Positions 54,452 through 64,000 of a stretch of DNA of 64,000 nt are shown here, piece after piece. Location: positions 93,032,740 through 93,096,739 of the forward strand of contig NC_089491.1 of the NCBI RefSeq assembly GCF_036850765.1, written 5' to 3'. Position 1 is the first letter of the stretch. The number at the start of each line of letters is the position of its first letter. Made by a program: the position numbers and the translations under genes. A model generated the notes under the pieces. That model did not search any database, had not been told where the DNA came from, and was given only the letters and a program-made list of their open reading frames with translations. This DNA is from Saccopteryx bilineata (Eukaryota > Chordata > Mammalia > Chiroptera > Emballonuridae).

Positions 54452-54699
54452 AAGACGCATCAACTTCTAGTTGTGTCACTTTAGTTGTTCACTGATTGCT
54501 TTTTATGCGTGCCTTGTGCAGGGGGCTTTAGTCAAGCCAGTGACCTTGGACTTCAAGCAAGCGACTTTTGAACATAAGCCAGCAACCATGGGGTCATGTT
54601 CTATGATCCCACACTCAAGCCAGCAACATCATGGTTTTGAATATGGGTTCTTAGAGTCCTAGATTGAATCTCTATTAACTGCCACACCCCTTGGTCAGG
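54353..54699 (-). mobile_element. tRNA-derived SINE (type B, diverged) with (TTTA)n tail
   Basis: The minus strand ends in an expanded (TAAA)n tail (plus strand 54356-54402) beside a (GA)n tract (54418-54446). The body has CACTTTAGTTGTTCACTGAT and CAAGCCAGCAACATCATGGT in complement; the head (CCTGACCAAGGGGTGTGGCA) is degraded. Confidence 0.85.
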
Positions 54700-54954
54700 C
54701 ACTTATTTAATTCTCAATCTAAGCAAAATTCAAAAACTACTGCTACTCAATACTCTATATATTGAACTTTAATTAAATTTTATTCACATAGAGATAGAAG
54801 ACATCTTAAATAACAATCACATTGAAAACACCCATCAATCTATCTTTTGAATGTGAAAGTTAAGTAAATAGCAATACTTCTATTATAAAGCAGAAATCAC
54901 TTTGATCACATAAGTAATCTCATATAACAATAGATATATTAATAAATAAAAAAT

Positions 54955-55210
54955 TAATAGGATGCTGGGTGGAAAGGTGAAGGGATTAAGCAAATAAACA
55001 CAGAAACAGACAACAGTGTGGGTCTTGCAGAAGGGAAAAGGGGAGGAGGTGGGAGAGGGTGGAAGGGAGATGATGTTGATGAAGGGAGATCTGACTTGGG
55101 GTGGTGAGCACACAATGCAATATACAGGTGATGTATTATAGAACTGGCACTTGAAACCTGTATAAGTTTATTAATCAGTACTACCCCAATAAATTCAATA
55201 AAAATTTTAA
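54955..55210 (+). mobile_element. L1 3' UTR tail, sense
   Basis: AAGGTGAAGGGATTAAGCAA, ACAACAGTGTGGGTCTTGCA, CAATATACAGGTGATGTATT, CACTTGAAACCTGTATAAGT and ACCCCAATAAATTCAATAAA are the terminal part of an L1 3' UTR with an A-rich end. Everything upstream is truncated. Confidence 0.8.
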
Positions 55211-55381
55211 AATGCAACTTACTATTATAATAAAATATTCTAAAGCTTTGAATTTATTAGATTATCAAATCAATGACCATTATAAATCTTAATAAATCTT
55301 AATAAATAAAGTATAAAGAAAATGTCTTCAAATCTGACTCAGAATTATGAACTCAAGGATCCTGTCTAACAATAAACACAT

Positions 55382-55559
55382 TTTTTTAGATTCTATTTAT
55401 TCATTTTTAGAAAGAGAGAAGGGAGAGAGAGAGAGAGAAAGGGGGAAGAGCAAGAAGCATCAACTCCCATATGTGCCTTTACCGGACAAGCACAGGTTTC
55501 AAACTGGCGACCTCAGTTTTCAGATTAATGATTTATCCACTGCACCACATAGGTCAGGC
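55382..55559 (-). mobile_element. tRNA-derived bat SINE (type A, older)
   Basis: The minus strand begins GGCCTGACCTATGTGGTGCA. GA tract and T-rich tail on the left. ACATTTT occurs on both flanks as a probable short duplication. Confidence 0.9.
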
Positions 55560-55814
55560 CTACATTTTCTGGCATTTATTCAAAATATGTGTTTGGTTCA
55601 AAATATGACTTTGATCAGTTGAACACTTAAATTTTAAATACTTCAAAAAAGATCTATAATTTTACTCTTCTTTTAATAAACATTTCAAATCTCATCATAT
55701 ATCCAAATCACCTCATTCTTAATTTCTCTGCCTTAGTTTCATCTCTAGCCTGTGCTATCAAAAATGTCTCCTACAATGTGTCTCAATTCTAGGTTTTTCA
55801 GTTTGTTCTCTACA

Positions 55815-56265
55815 GAGAATGAAGAACTAAGTTGAAGGAATCAAGCTACTTGATATCAAACTATATTATAAGGTCATAGTATTCAAAACATCATGATACT
55901 GACTTAAAAACAGACATACAGATTAATTAAAGAGAATAGAGAGCCCACAAGTAAACCTATTGTTTTATGTTCTATCAATATTTGGCAAAGAGGACAAAAA
56001 CATGTAATGTGATAAAAACAGTTTGTTCAATAAATGGTATTGGAAAAATTGGACAGATAAATGCATAAAAATGAAACTAGACCACCTTCTTATACCATAC
56101 ACAAAAATAAACTCAAAATGGATTACAGACTTAAATATTAGACTCAAAACCATAAAAATCCAAGAGGAAAACATAAATGGTAAAATCATGGACATCTCTC
56201 ACAGCGGATTTTTTTCTGTTATATCTCCTCAGGTAAGGAAAACAAAAGAAAAAATAAGCAAATGT
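55815..56265 (+). mobile_element. Older L1 ORF2 fragment, sense
   Basis: GGAATCAAGCTACTTGATAT, AAGGTCATAGTATTCAAAAC and GATACTGACTTAAAAACAGA are followed by an open piece at 56023-56292 reading [20 protein letters not shown] and DLNIRLKTIK, the ORF2 segment just before the C-terminal domain. Both ends are truncated. Confidence 0.8.
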
Positions 56266-56299
56266 AATTTTTTAAAAGGAATTTATATGTAAATAGTTT

Positions 56300-58545
56300 A
56301 ATTTCATAATAAATTTTCTAATAATATAGAACATTTTTTATCTAATATTACACAGAATTGTTTTATGTTAGGGGAAAGTATCTTAATTTATATAATTACA
56401 TGAGTAAAGTAGAATCCATAACAGAAATATGAGGGGAACAGACTTAAAGTACTATGTTTGATATTTTGCCACTGTTTGAGATTATCTGCATTATTACACT
56501 TCATTAACACAGACAATCAAGAATTGGCAGTATTGATTAGTTTTAATGCTAGGAAAGCAGAGAGGTAGACTACATTTTCATGAATAAAAATGGACTTATG
56601 ACACACCATTAGGCAAGGGGGAAATGTGAAACTCATTTCAAAGCAAACATATTAATATATAGTTTGATTGATGGAAAGCCTGTGTAAATGATTTCAGTAT
56701 CATTGTTTTTAATATTTCACTTAAATAATAAAGCTACTGACCTTTGTAATTGATGATTTATCTCTAGATTTTTTTTTAAAGTAAGAGGGAAGAGTATTTA
56801 TGAAATAAAACACCATGAGAATATGGAGCAACAAAGCATATATTCTTATTACTATAAAAAGGGTAAATAAAATTACAATAAAAATTGAAAAGATACCGTT
56901 TATTCTACTTTAAAGAAGCTGGCCTAATACATGCCATTATATTCCATAACACTTATTGATATCTATAAAAAGTACTATTGGGAATTAAGCATGCCATAGC
57001 CTGAAATAAAAAAAAATAATAATAATATAACAAAACTTATTATTTCTAAAATCAAATGAAGAGATGATGCAAATTAAATTTTCAAAGCAGGCTCAATCAA
57101 TTTTAGACAATAAACATTTAATCTGTCAAGGGTTTAGGAATACAAGCTTTGGTAGATGAGTTACATAGGATAAAGTTTCATTTACAAGAAAGAGAAATTC
57201 TCCAATTCCCATCTTTGTAGTCATTGATCATGTTCTCTAGAAATGAATCTAGGGATTCCTTTAATCCCAGATCCATGGATAGTTATTGACTCTGAGATAG
57301 TAAATGAACACTAATTAGATAAGATTGCTCCTTGTGGTAAAATAATAGCTTGAGGGGGAAAAAGAATACTGTAATTGCTTCATTGAGGACCAGAAAGGGA
57401 TATTACAATTCACATTATTTTGTACTCATGCTTTACAAAACCCTGAATGAGGAACTAATCAAGATGCACATGCATTTTCCTGGTTTTTCATGTATTAGGT
57501 AACTAATTAGTGTAAATTACTTACACTTTCTTTGTAAGAGTTGTTAGAGTTTATTTGTTTAGGAATTTGTTATTGTTCACTGCTGCATCAGAAAATGTCT
57601 TAATGAAAGAATTAATGAATGAACGAATGATTCCTCACTCTGTAAGTCTGCATTATATATATTGAAAACAATGAAATGACAAAACATAAAATACTTCACA
57701 AGGTAAACTGGTAGATCAGAATGAGACACATTTTCTTGCTTTCCAATATACTATACAGAATCTTTCCTCCTGGTATAGAGGTTTACCAAAACACCAATAA
57801 AGTAACTATCTTAGTCTATATGACAGTATGATTGGAAATTATGCCTATGCCTTGGTGGTAAACTTCAACTTTTCAAAAAATAAACAAAATAAAGTAAAAA
57901 AATGTAGATAAATTAACTTTACCAAACTGCACTGTAATGTTGAGAAATAACTTGGGTTTATATGTCTTCAAAAATAATTTTAAAAAGAAAAATAAATGAG
58001 TTTTATAAATAGATTAACCTAAATTTCATACTCTCTATTTCCAAAATAATATAGGTATATTTTTGAAAATATATTAAGGATCATATCCAATTATGTTGTG
58101 AGTATCTTTTATTGTTTCTGATACTGACAGGAATCTTTGCCAATTATTAATGACACATTTGACTGATTTTTGAGTGTCATTATTAACATTGAAAGTAAAT
58201 TGGAGTGGAATTTGAATTTAAGCTCTACATACATTCTGGTACTGTCATACTGGAGTTCAGTTCCATATTCCTGTAAATCTCTTTCACTTGCAAAAAAACA
58301 AAGTCAAAATGCTAAACAAAAGAAAAAGCCAAAAGTTTTCATTATCATCCTCTCAATCTCTGTTTCTTTTTCCTTCTCTTCAGTCTCCTGACATATTTTC
58401 CTACTTAAAACTGAACTGAAGTTATAATATATATATAATCATGTGGGTGGGGTTTAGAGAGAGCTCTAGGCTGTAACACTTCAACACATTTGCTCCAAAG
58501 TAAGGAGGGAATTCTCTCTCCTAGTACCCATATATTACATAAAAA
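56300..58545. other. Unique AT-rich sequence
   Basis: No gene or repeat recognised; the frame at 58170-58391 has no recognisable domain. Confidence 0.45.
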
Positions 58546-58555
58546 AAAAAGCTCT

Positions 58556-58897
58556 AGCCTGACCAGGCAGTGCCACAGTGGATAGAGCACCAGACTGGAA
58601 TGCAGAGAACCTCGTTTCGAAACCCCAAGGTTGCCAGTTTAAGCATGGGCTCATCTGGTTTAAGCAAGGCTCACCAGCTTGAGCCCAAGGTTGCTGGCTT
58701 AAGCAAGGGGTCACTCAGTCTGCTGTATCCCCCAGTCAAGGCACATATGGGAAAGCAATCAATGAACAACTAAGGTGCTACAACAAAGAATTGATGCCTC
58801 TTATCTCTTTCCTTTCCTGTCTGTCCCTATCTGCCCTTCTCTCTGTCTCTCTCTCTGTCCCTGTCACAAAATAATAAATAAATAAAAAGAAAAAAGA
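58556..58897 (+). mobile_element. tRNA-derived bat SINE (type B)
   Basis: GCCTGACCAGGCAGTGCCAC head, GTTTCGAAACCCCAAGG, GGGCTCATCTGGTTTAAGCA, GAACAACTAAGGTGCTACAA, CT tract and a mixed A-rich tail. Confidence 0.93.
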
Positions 58898-58899
58898 AA

Positions 58900-59435
58900 A
58901 GTTCTAAGTGGTTTTAGTTGGACTTCATGCTCATTCTTAGGCCAATATCTGTGTCTATGAGTTATACAAATGTCCAGGGTTGTATCACAAGCCCGTAACT
59001 GTGGTTGTATAACTTTAGTGTAACAAGAATAACACATCATGATGGGTAGATTATTATATACAAGAAGTGGTGTTGCTGCATATATAAGAGAAGAGAAATA
59101 CCTAGAAACTTGAAAACAAACATCCATATGTCTTCAAAATTTGTTGTTGTTTTTCTCTATTAGAAGTCTTAAACATTTGCAGTTGTGTAGACATAGATAT
59201 TGCATAATTTAGAAAAGTAAATATAAGCAGTAGAATACTATCAATAATGTACATCTTAATTAATTTAATACATTCCAGTGACTTAATTTGTTTTGTGTAT
59301 TTGAGAATCCAGGAGGGCATTAAATGCATACTGTGTTCAATGTTCCTTTATACAAATAAAATAATACTAATAACTATAATGTAATTCCTTAGTATTTATA
59401 TTATTTTATACAAATTACTTAAACAAATCATAGAT
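58900..59435. other. Unique AT-rich sequence
   Basis: No gene or repeat recognised; overlapping small minus-strand frames (58864-59329) have no domain. Confidence 0.4.
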
Positions 59436-59439
59436 TTGT

Positions 59440-59545
59440 TATTAAGGTTGCATAAACAAATAAAGGAAAAGTGTTTGAAAAATGTGGCTGGAGCATAGTA
59501 AGTACTTACTGAAGTTTAGTTATGATCATTATTATCACCATAATT
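59440..59545 (+). repeat. MIR 3' part, sense
   Basis: GGCTGGAGCATAGTAAGTAC, TTACTGAAGTTTAGTTATGA and TCATTATTATC fit the MIR 3' end (cctggcacatagtaagcgctcaataaatgttagctattattatt). Confidence 0.6.
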
Positions 59546-59549
59546 ATGC

Positions 59550-61085
59550 TTACTTTGATATGATTTAGTTATACAGCCTTGTTATCCTTGCCACATGGGA
59601 CTGGAAACCAGAAGCCTGCTTATTATCTAAAGACTGCCATAGACGGATAAGAAATGTAATCCCTGTTGTACTATAGTGTCTAGCAGAGTGAATCTTCCCA
59701 ACTATATGGTGACTGTCCAATAAGTTTTGTGTATATAATTCATATAGAGAATGCAGCAGAGTTAGAAACAATTATAAAATCAGATCCAGAAAGAAGCTGA
59801 AACACATATCAGAGAAATCAGGTTAGAAAAAAATTAATACTTACTTTAGACAGATTACAAGAGATTACCATAATCAAGGATATTGTTAAGTCATCAATCA
59901 GTTCTATTACTTAATTCTGAATTAAATAATGTATATTACATTTTTCTTCCAGGCCCCAAACTTTTACATTCTCACAGTTAATCATATACCTTGAAGGAAA
60001 TAGATATCTGTTTTCTAGCACACTAAAGAACCAAACTTAATATACATTTTTTTATCTGTTCTCATAGTGATCATGATACAGACAAGTCTTGGAAGTGACC
60101 ATGATATAGGCTAGTGCTGAGAATAAATACTGTAGTCACATATCCATACCCATGATATGCCAAGACTTTTATACTCCTTAGATGTTTACATTTTTCTGTC
60201 ATGTCTGAAAAACAAGATCATTACATATCAGCATTTTCTACATCAATGAGTCATATATACAATTATACACATATTCTTGAGAAACTGCTGTGAATGTTTT
60301 TTGAAATAAATAGGTGCAAAATATAAATATTTCATTTTAAATTGTTTATATTACCTCTGAGATTGATTTTTTCCTACAGGAAAGATAAAGAAGTATTTAG
60401 AAACAATTATCTTGAATCCTAGTTATGGAACAGAAGAGACATGGCCTGGAGATTCTGGGAGCACTATCAAAAGCCAACTTTCCCTTGGTCATCCTGGTCA
60501 AGGTCCACCGGCTGGACCATCCTAGAACCAACTTGGTTTATAATGAAACAGAGAGAACAAAATTTAGTTTGTATATACATCCGGTATTGTGAAAAGACAA
60601 TGATACTTGATGACACAAAGTGGACTGTATTACTAATTATTTTATATATCTGAGAAAGTAATTTAATCTCCCTGGGTCTCAATTTCCAAACCTCTAATAA
60701 GATGTGGTTGTAAATGATTGTCTATGAATAAAATCTCCAGCTCTTCAAATCTATAAATTAGCTTGTCAAGCCACTGAAATGTCTAAATACTGCTTACTAT
60801 ATTAATACACTGAATATAATTTATATCAGGCATTTGAGTAACTCAAGCAATTATGCTATGAATTTGTTGACTTTAAAAATTGATACATGCACTCAGCTAA
60901 GATGTTAATAGTTGAGTTACACATTTAATTATTGTTTAAAAGGGTCACAGTTTTGTCAAAATTAGCTATGTTTAATAATATACTGTATTAATAAAGTATG
61001 CAAATATGTAACTATTTACATGGTTCATTAATTTTTTTAATTAATTGTGAATTTGAAGTCCACATGCTTTTGTAACTTGAGAAAA
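59550..61085. other. Mostly unique sequence
   Basis: A weak MIR match (sense) at about 60640-60730 (AATCTCCCTGGGTCTCAATT, TCCAAACCTCTAATAAG). Otherwise nothing recognised; the 70-codon frame at 60441-60653 has no recognisable domain. Confidence 0.4.
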
Positions 61086-61102
61086 AAAGACCTCTTCTCT
61101 AG

Positions 61103-61452
61103 CCTGACCTGGCAGTGGCACAGTGGATAGAGCGTCGGACTGGGATGCGGAGGACCCAGGTTCGAGACCCCGAGGTCGCCAGCTTGAGCTTGAGTTCATC
61201 TGGTTTGAGCAAAAATTCACTAGCTTGGATCCAAGGTAGCTGGCTCAAGAAAGGGGTTACTTGGTCTGCTGAAGGCCCGCAGTCAAGGCACATGCGAGGG
61301 AGCAATCAGTGAACAACTAAGGTGTTGCAATGTGCAACAAAAAACTAATGATTGATGCTTCTCATCTCTCCGTTCCTGTCTGTCTGTCCCTGTCTATCCC
61401 TCACTCTGATTCTCTCTCTGTATCTGTAAAAAAAATAAAAAAATTAAAAAAC
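61103..61452 (+). mobile_element. tRNA-derived bat SINE (type B), young
   Basis: CCTGACCTGGCAGTGGCACA head with TGGATAGAGCGTCGGACTGG and perfect B box GGTTCGAGACC. Complete body and tail. Exact 15-bp duplication AGACCTCTTCTCTAG at 61088-61102 and 61453-61467. Confidence 0.95.
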
Positions 61453-61467
61453 AGACCTCTTCTCTAG

Positions 61468-61955
61468 ATCAGGTTGTAGTTTTTGTCTCCTTATTTGCTT
61501 TTCCCCACTGAATATTTAACTAGAAAAGTGTTTCTAGGTGAACTGTATAGTACAGAGTTTATTTCATATGATTTGGATTGCTGTGGTCTTTTATAGCTTG
61601 TGTAATATCATTGTGTAATGATAATAAAAGACTTAGGTTTAAATCTTAGCTCTATGTTTAGTATTTTTTCCATTTAATTGCAGGCTCTCTTTCTTACTAT
61701 TCAAATTTACCGACTAAGACAAAAAATATGTATACTGGAAGTGGTATTTAAACTGAGACAGAAAACAAAGACAAGTTAGAGAGAGAAGGAAAGTGCAACT
61801 CTTTCAGCATTCCTTTATTTCCTTTCTTTACTTTAGAAACCTTTTTATTTCATGCTAACCTCCTTGGTGGTAAATTTGGAGATACTCTTCTCCTTCCTAG
61901 TACTCCTCTAGAACCATAATAATGCTTCAATTGCATTAACTACAAATTCATATTA
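61468..61955. other. Unique sequence with a weak MIR trace
   Basis: At about 61625-61720 GACTTAGGTTTAAATCTTAG, CTCTATGTTTAGTATTTTTT faintly resemble sense MIR (ggttcgaatcctggctctg). Nothing else recognised. Confidence 0.35.
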
Positions 61956-61959
61956 TATA

Positions 61960-62105
61960 GTAATTATATTTGCAAATATTCTCTAAACCAGATTATAAAT
62001 TCTTTGAGGTCAAGAAATGGATCTCAGCCTTCTTTGTATATCCCAGCACACTTCCTTAAAATAAGAACACAAAGAATATTTGTTGAATTACATGAAGCTG
62101 GAAAT
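61960..62105 (+). repeat. L2 3' end, sense
   Basis: ATTCTTTGAGGTCAAGAAAT, TTGTATATCCCAGCACACTT and AAGAATATTTGTTGAATTAC match the L2 3' terminus (ttgagggcaggga...tatccccagcgcc...aatatttgttgaatga). Confidence 0.65.
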
Positions 62106-62194
62106 ACCAAGGCTCAATTTTTTTCTGTCTATCTCCAACTTTTTCCCAGAATATCTAATTCAGTTTAGAAATGAGGATACAAATAGACACCTAT

Positions 62195-62372
62195 TTATCC
62201 AAGTAGCTGTACCATTTTGCATTCTTACTATCAATGTGTGAGAACTCCAGTTGGTCCACATACTTGCTAACATTTGCTTTGACCTTTTTAATTTTAATTT
62301 TTCTAATGAGTAGGTGTATTTTATTGAGGTTTTTAATCACATTTCTAATAAATGATATTAAGCAATAAATCC
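62195..62372 (-). mobile_element. Old L1 ORF2 C-terminal fragment, antisense
   Basis: GTAGCTGTACCATTTTGCAT, TCAATGTGTGAGAACTCCAG, CACATACTTGCTAACATTTG and TCTAATGAGTAGGTGTATTT are the complement of L1 ORF2 (gttgtaccattttgcattcccaccagcagtg...). Diverged and short. Confidence 0.75.
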
Positions 62373-62379
62373 ATAATTT

Positions 62380-62945
62380 CATTTTATTACCCTTTATTAT
62401 TTATAGAATCTTAGGTTAGGTGAGACTATTTATAAAATTGATTATAATAATTCTTCTTATCCCTGTATGCTCCCTCATACAATTAATATTGCCATATTTA
62501 ATTACCCTCACATTTGTGAGTGCAGTTTACTTCTTTACGCCTCAAATTTGGTCTTATTATGTGCCTTGCTTTAGGGGATATACCATTTGAAAATGAGACA
62601 CAAATAAAATTGAAAAGCCATTAAAATGGAACAATAATCTCCACCTTAAAAATTCCAATGGCTATTTTTTGCCCTCAACCTATTGAGAAGTATTTGACAT
62701 AAATCTTACACTTCTTTAAAGCACTTTCTCACTTTATACACATGCCTTCTAAAACACCATAATTGTTTAATTTTCTTGATATCTTCTGGTTCTTTTTTCT
62801 CCATATCTTATTTAAATAATCTGTTAATTTTGGAGAGAATCAAGATAAAGTCCTTGGATTTCTTTTCTATTGACATTTGGGCACCTGGTGATGTAATTGA
62901 GTCTTATGGGTAGTAAAATACATGGTATGCTGATGAATACAAAAT
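62380..62945. other. Unique AT-rich sequence
   Basis: No gene or repeat recognised. Confidence 0.4.
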
Positions 62946-62949
62946 ATTA

Positions 62950-63910
62950 TATATATCTCCAATTCAGACTTCTATATTTGAGCTCTAGGTTCCTATCTTT
63001 TGCATACCTAACAACTCTATTTAAATGTCTTCTGATTTTCTTAAATTTAACATATGCAAATTGAGCTTTTAATCATTTATATCAAATAAAAACTTTCTCA
63101 TCTTAAAGTCTTACAGTTCTAAATTACTGTTGTCAAATATCCTTGGAGTCACCTTTAATCACTCTCTTTCTTATGAATCATGTATCTGACTTCCCAACAA
63201 ATTATTAGCTGTAACTTTAAAAAAAGTATTTAAAACCCAAACACCTCTCAAAGACTATGAAAACAGAGCCAATCCAATGATTATCATTCTTATTTGAATT
63301 ATTTCAATAATCTTCTAAGTCATCTCATTCTGTTTCATCTTTACCAGTCCATTTTTATCATGGCAGCAAAATTATCCTTTTAAATCATGAATTATATTAT
63401 GTCATTTCTCTTTTCTAGTCCCCCATTACTTTTTCATTTGCCTACTATTCATCCCCTCATTTTCTCAGAGACTTATATGTATGAAGAGACTATGTAGTGA
63501 CCTTCATAGTATTCCTACCACATTTTGCAACATCATTATCTTTGAATTGGCTCTTACCTTTGGCTGGAACTTTTACCCTGTAACTTCATTGCTCATTCAC
63601 TCAGGTTGTTCAATTTTATTCCATTATAGCTCTCCCAAAACAACCTATTTAGAAATAAACCTTATTCTGCAAATAGTCACTTTTCATTTTTCTGTTTCAT
63701 TTTTCTCCTTACAGTACTTATCATTGTCTAACACAATACATGTATATAGTATATATATACCCACACCCGCTTTGTATTAATTTTCTAAAATATCATCTCT
63801 ATTATAGCAGGATATGTATGATTATCCATTTGTTCACTGCTCTATCTTAATATTCCAAGTGCCTGGAAAAATGGTTGACTCTCAGTAAATATGTCTTGAA
63901 AAACAATGCG
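62950..63910 (+). repeat. L2 LINE, long sense remnant (~960 bp)
   Basis: In order: TTGAGCTCTAGGTTCCTATC, CCTTGGAGTCACCTTTAATC, CTCTCTTTCTTATGAATCAT, CCCAACAAATTATTAGCTGT, AGCAAAATTATCCTTTTAAA, AAGTGCCTGGAAAAATGGTT and CTCAGTAAATATGTCTTGAA. These correspond to successive parts of the L2 3' half and its 3' end (cttggagtcatccttgactcctctctttc ... agtgcctggcacatagtagg.gctcaataaatatt). Non-coding now. Confidence 0.75.
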
Positions 63911-64000
63911 TTTATGAATCTAAGTTATATTATTATGGTTACTGTTGTCACTGATATAATAAATCAATTTCTCCATGGCTTTAATTCCAATAAAGCAGAT

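Noticed and set aside
60441..60653. 70-codon frame starting MAWRFWEHYQ
   Set aside because: Looked exon-like at first (few low-complexity residues), but there is no domain, no clear splice sites and no partner exon nearby.

Overview
This window is bat (Chiroptera) nuclear DNA from a gene-poor, AT-rich region. The main evidence is about 25 copies of tRNA-derived SINEs of the bat VES/Rhin-like kind, each with a Pol III A box and B box at its head. Long young LINE-1 copies of a bat type, HAL1-like half-L1 sequence and several DNA transposons (Helitron, hAT, mariner/pogo) fit this. I could not fix the bat family. I found no host protein-coding exon, rRNA, functional tRNA or CRISPR array; every long reading frame that I could assign lies in a transposable element.

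Layout. 0-8.3 kb: L1 pieces, including one with a 5' inversion, carrying a pogo-like MITE; two SINEs; an MER53-like palindromic element; a Tigger-like element; and an L1 tail with a Helitron remnant (Pif1-type helicase C-terminus, 3' hairpin and CTAG end). 8.3-16.2 kb: mostly unique AT-rich DNA, a MIR or two, and an LTR-retroelement-like block (about 12.57-14.52 kb). 16.2-20.1 kb: a HAL1-like element with 5' UTR, decayed ORF1 and 3' end but no ORF2, interrupted by a 597-bp mariner-like element with about 109-bp inverted repeats and by a SINE. 20.1-29.8 kb: a solo LTR (21.87-22.38 kb), L2 remnants, an old L1 with three SINEs nested in it, and a second type of solo LTR (26.45-26.77 kb). 29.8-33.9 kb: a 5'-truncated antisense L1 with most of ORF2, interrupted by another L1 with clear target duplications. 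33.9-43.4 kb: SINE-rich, with a MADE1-like miniature palindrome split by a SINE and a head-to-head SINE pair. 43.7-45.4 kb: a twin-primed L1 (ORF1 end to ORF2 start) in which a solo LTR sits exactly on the ORF2 start codon. 45.4-64 kb: L2, MIR and L1 remnants, a third young L1 tail (48.2-49.05 kb), a hAT MITE with a perfect 8-bp duplication (49.79-50.10 kb), a SINE-in-SINE nest, a MaLR-type LTR and a long L2 at the right end.

The elements do not form a pathway. The only functional logic is parasitic: SINEs and HAL1 depend on L1 reverse transcriptase, and the miniature DNA elements depend on transposases encoded elsewhere. Nesting gives a relative order: L2/MIR and old L1, then HAL1/older L1, DNA transposons and LTRs, then SINEs and the youngest L1s. 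Repeat family names rest on recognition by eye, not on a database search.
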